Source of the DNA: Bog-473 sp963809715
GTDB lineage: Bacteria; Actinomycetota; Acidimicrobiia; Acidimicrobiales; RAAP-2
Assembly: GCA_963809715.1 (NCBI GenBank)
Contig: CAWEKO010000003.1
Span: 806,001-870,000 of the forward strand
DNA: 64,000 bases
Reading direction: 5' to 3'
How positions within the stretch are numbered: position 1 is the stretch's first letter; each line of letters opens with the position of its first letter. Below, piece by piece: positions 63,350-64,000 of the stretch. The position numbers and the translations under genes were made by a program. The notes under the pieces were generated by a model. The model ran no database searches, was not told the origin of the DNA, and was given only the letters and a program-made list of their open reading frames with translations.

Positions 63350-64000
63350 GACACCGACTTTGACGGGGGATCGGGCTCGTGGTCTTGGACAAACCTGACC
63401 TCGGGCACCAGATCGCGGGCGGCCACGAAGGCGCCCGGGGTCGTGCCGGCCATGGCGGTGAAGTCGCGGGTCAGGTGCGATTGGTCGTAGTAACCGGCCG
63501 CGATGGCCACGTCGGCCACGCTGCGCTCCGGTTCCGAGGGGAGCTCCGAGAGCAGGGCGCTGGCGTGCTCGAAGCGCAGCAGCCGGGCGTAGGACTTGGG
63601 CGAGACGCCGAGCTGGCGGCGGAAGCGCTCGGTCACGTGGCGCCGGCTCCAACCCGTTTCGTCCATGAGCGGCTCGACCCGCAGCGCGCCATGGGAGGCC
63701 GCCAGCTGACGGCGCAGCCAGCCGACGTCGGGCGAGAGCGCACCGTTGTCCGCGCCCGTGGCCGAAGAGGACGCGAGGCGTCCGAACTCGTGGTCGAGGA
63801 GACGGAGCCGCTCCGCCCAAGACGACGTGTCAGCCACGCGCTCGAGCAGCCGTTCGCCGGCGGCCCCGAAGGCCTCCTCGACGGTGAGGACGGCGTCGTT
63901 CAACTCCGAGACGTCGTCGAAGAGCGCCGCCGCACCCCGGGGGCTGAGCTCCACCTGGACGCCGAGCTGATGCCCGGCGACGCCGGTCATGCTCGAGCGC
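63346..64000 (-). CDS. AraC-family transcriptional regulator, N-terminus outside the window
   Basis: C-terminal 214 or more residues of an AraC/XylS regulator. The double helix-turn-helix region is SRRHVTERFRRQLGVSPKSY and VADVAIAAGYYDQSHLTRDF with TPGAF. The preceding VQVELSPRGAAALFDDVSEL segment matches the middle of larger family members, and the frame is open to the window edge, so the true start lies beyond 64000. It likely controls the coupled VOC gene. Confidence 0.88.
   Translation of the reverse strand, partial: RSSMTGVAGHQLGVQVELSPRGAAALFDDVSELNDAVLTVEEAFGAAGERLLERVADTSSWAERLRLLDHEFGRLASSSATGADNGALSPDVGWLRRQLAASHGALRVEPLMDETGWSRRHVTERFRRQLGVSPKSYARLLRFEHASALLSELPSEPERSVADVAIAAGYYDQSHLTRDFTAMAGTTPGAFVAARDLVPEVRFVQDHEPDPPSKSVS

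Overview
The window is about 64 kb of GC-rich DNA from an actinobacterium, most likely of the class Acidimicrobiia. This placement is inferred from gene content: two F420-type LLM oxidoreductases, a Ddn-type deazaflavin-dependent oxidoreductase, an HU protein with a mycobacterial-type Ala/Lys/Pro tail, a FolP2-like pteroate synthase homologue, a BsaP-type partner next to biotin synthase, a PAC2 protein and secreted proteins with GYW repeats. Gene starts often overlap the preceding stop (ATGA, GTGA, TGATG), so translational coupling is common.

Layout. 0.2-3.4 kb: bsaP-bioB, an ACAD10/11-type acyl-CoA dehydrogenase and a VOC protein. 4.2-6.6 kb: a divergent TetR/DHA2-MFS efflux pair with a clear inverted-repeat operator; the TetR frame is broken. 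6.6-11.3 kb: cytochrome P450, cupin, amidase and LLM oxidoreductase, separated by minisatellites. 11.3-15.5 kb: a PPK2 kinase with a His-rich N-terminus, a frameshifted adenine methylase, a frameshifted SAM methyltransferase and a membrane protein. 15.5-17.8 kb: three coupled genes (lipocalin-like, AhpD/CMD-like, VOC). 18.0-21.0 kb: secreted proteins, including a GH43 enzyme fused to six GYW repeats. 21.2-25.3 kb: a Ddn-like gene and a tightly coupled five-gene operon holding three proteins with duplicated YbjQ-like domains; this is the best candidate here for an undescribed system. 25.4-31.8 kb: di-iron oxygenase-like protein, MDR dehydrogenase, DUF2510/DUF4190 protein, DUF5522 protein, HU and a large membrane protein. 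32.3-36.5 kb: a VKOR/CPYC-thioredoxin disulfide-forming pair and a DUF885 peptidase-like protein.

37-54 kb looks more accessory: lower local GC, many short or orphan genes, a decayed tyrosine recombinase, a lone FtsX-type permease, secreted beta-helix and GH76 proteins, small hypotheticals, a GNAT, a BKACE enzyme and an APH-like kinase. It ends at tRNA-Ala(GGC). 54.6-64 kb is mainly housekeeping: leuS, an LLM oxidoreductase, PAC2 and APH proteins, and a coupled operon of a YbbN-like thioredoxin, a FolP2-like protein and holA, then a VOC gene and an AraC-family gene that runs off the window end.

Two features run through the whole window. First, at least seven genes keep coding sense on both sides of a probable one-base frameshift, which means either draft-assembly indels or real decay. 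Second, short tandem repeats (units of 9, 11, 15, 18 or 24 bp) sit at gene ends or in gene termini unusually often.
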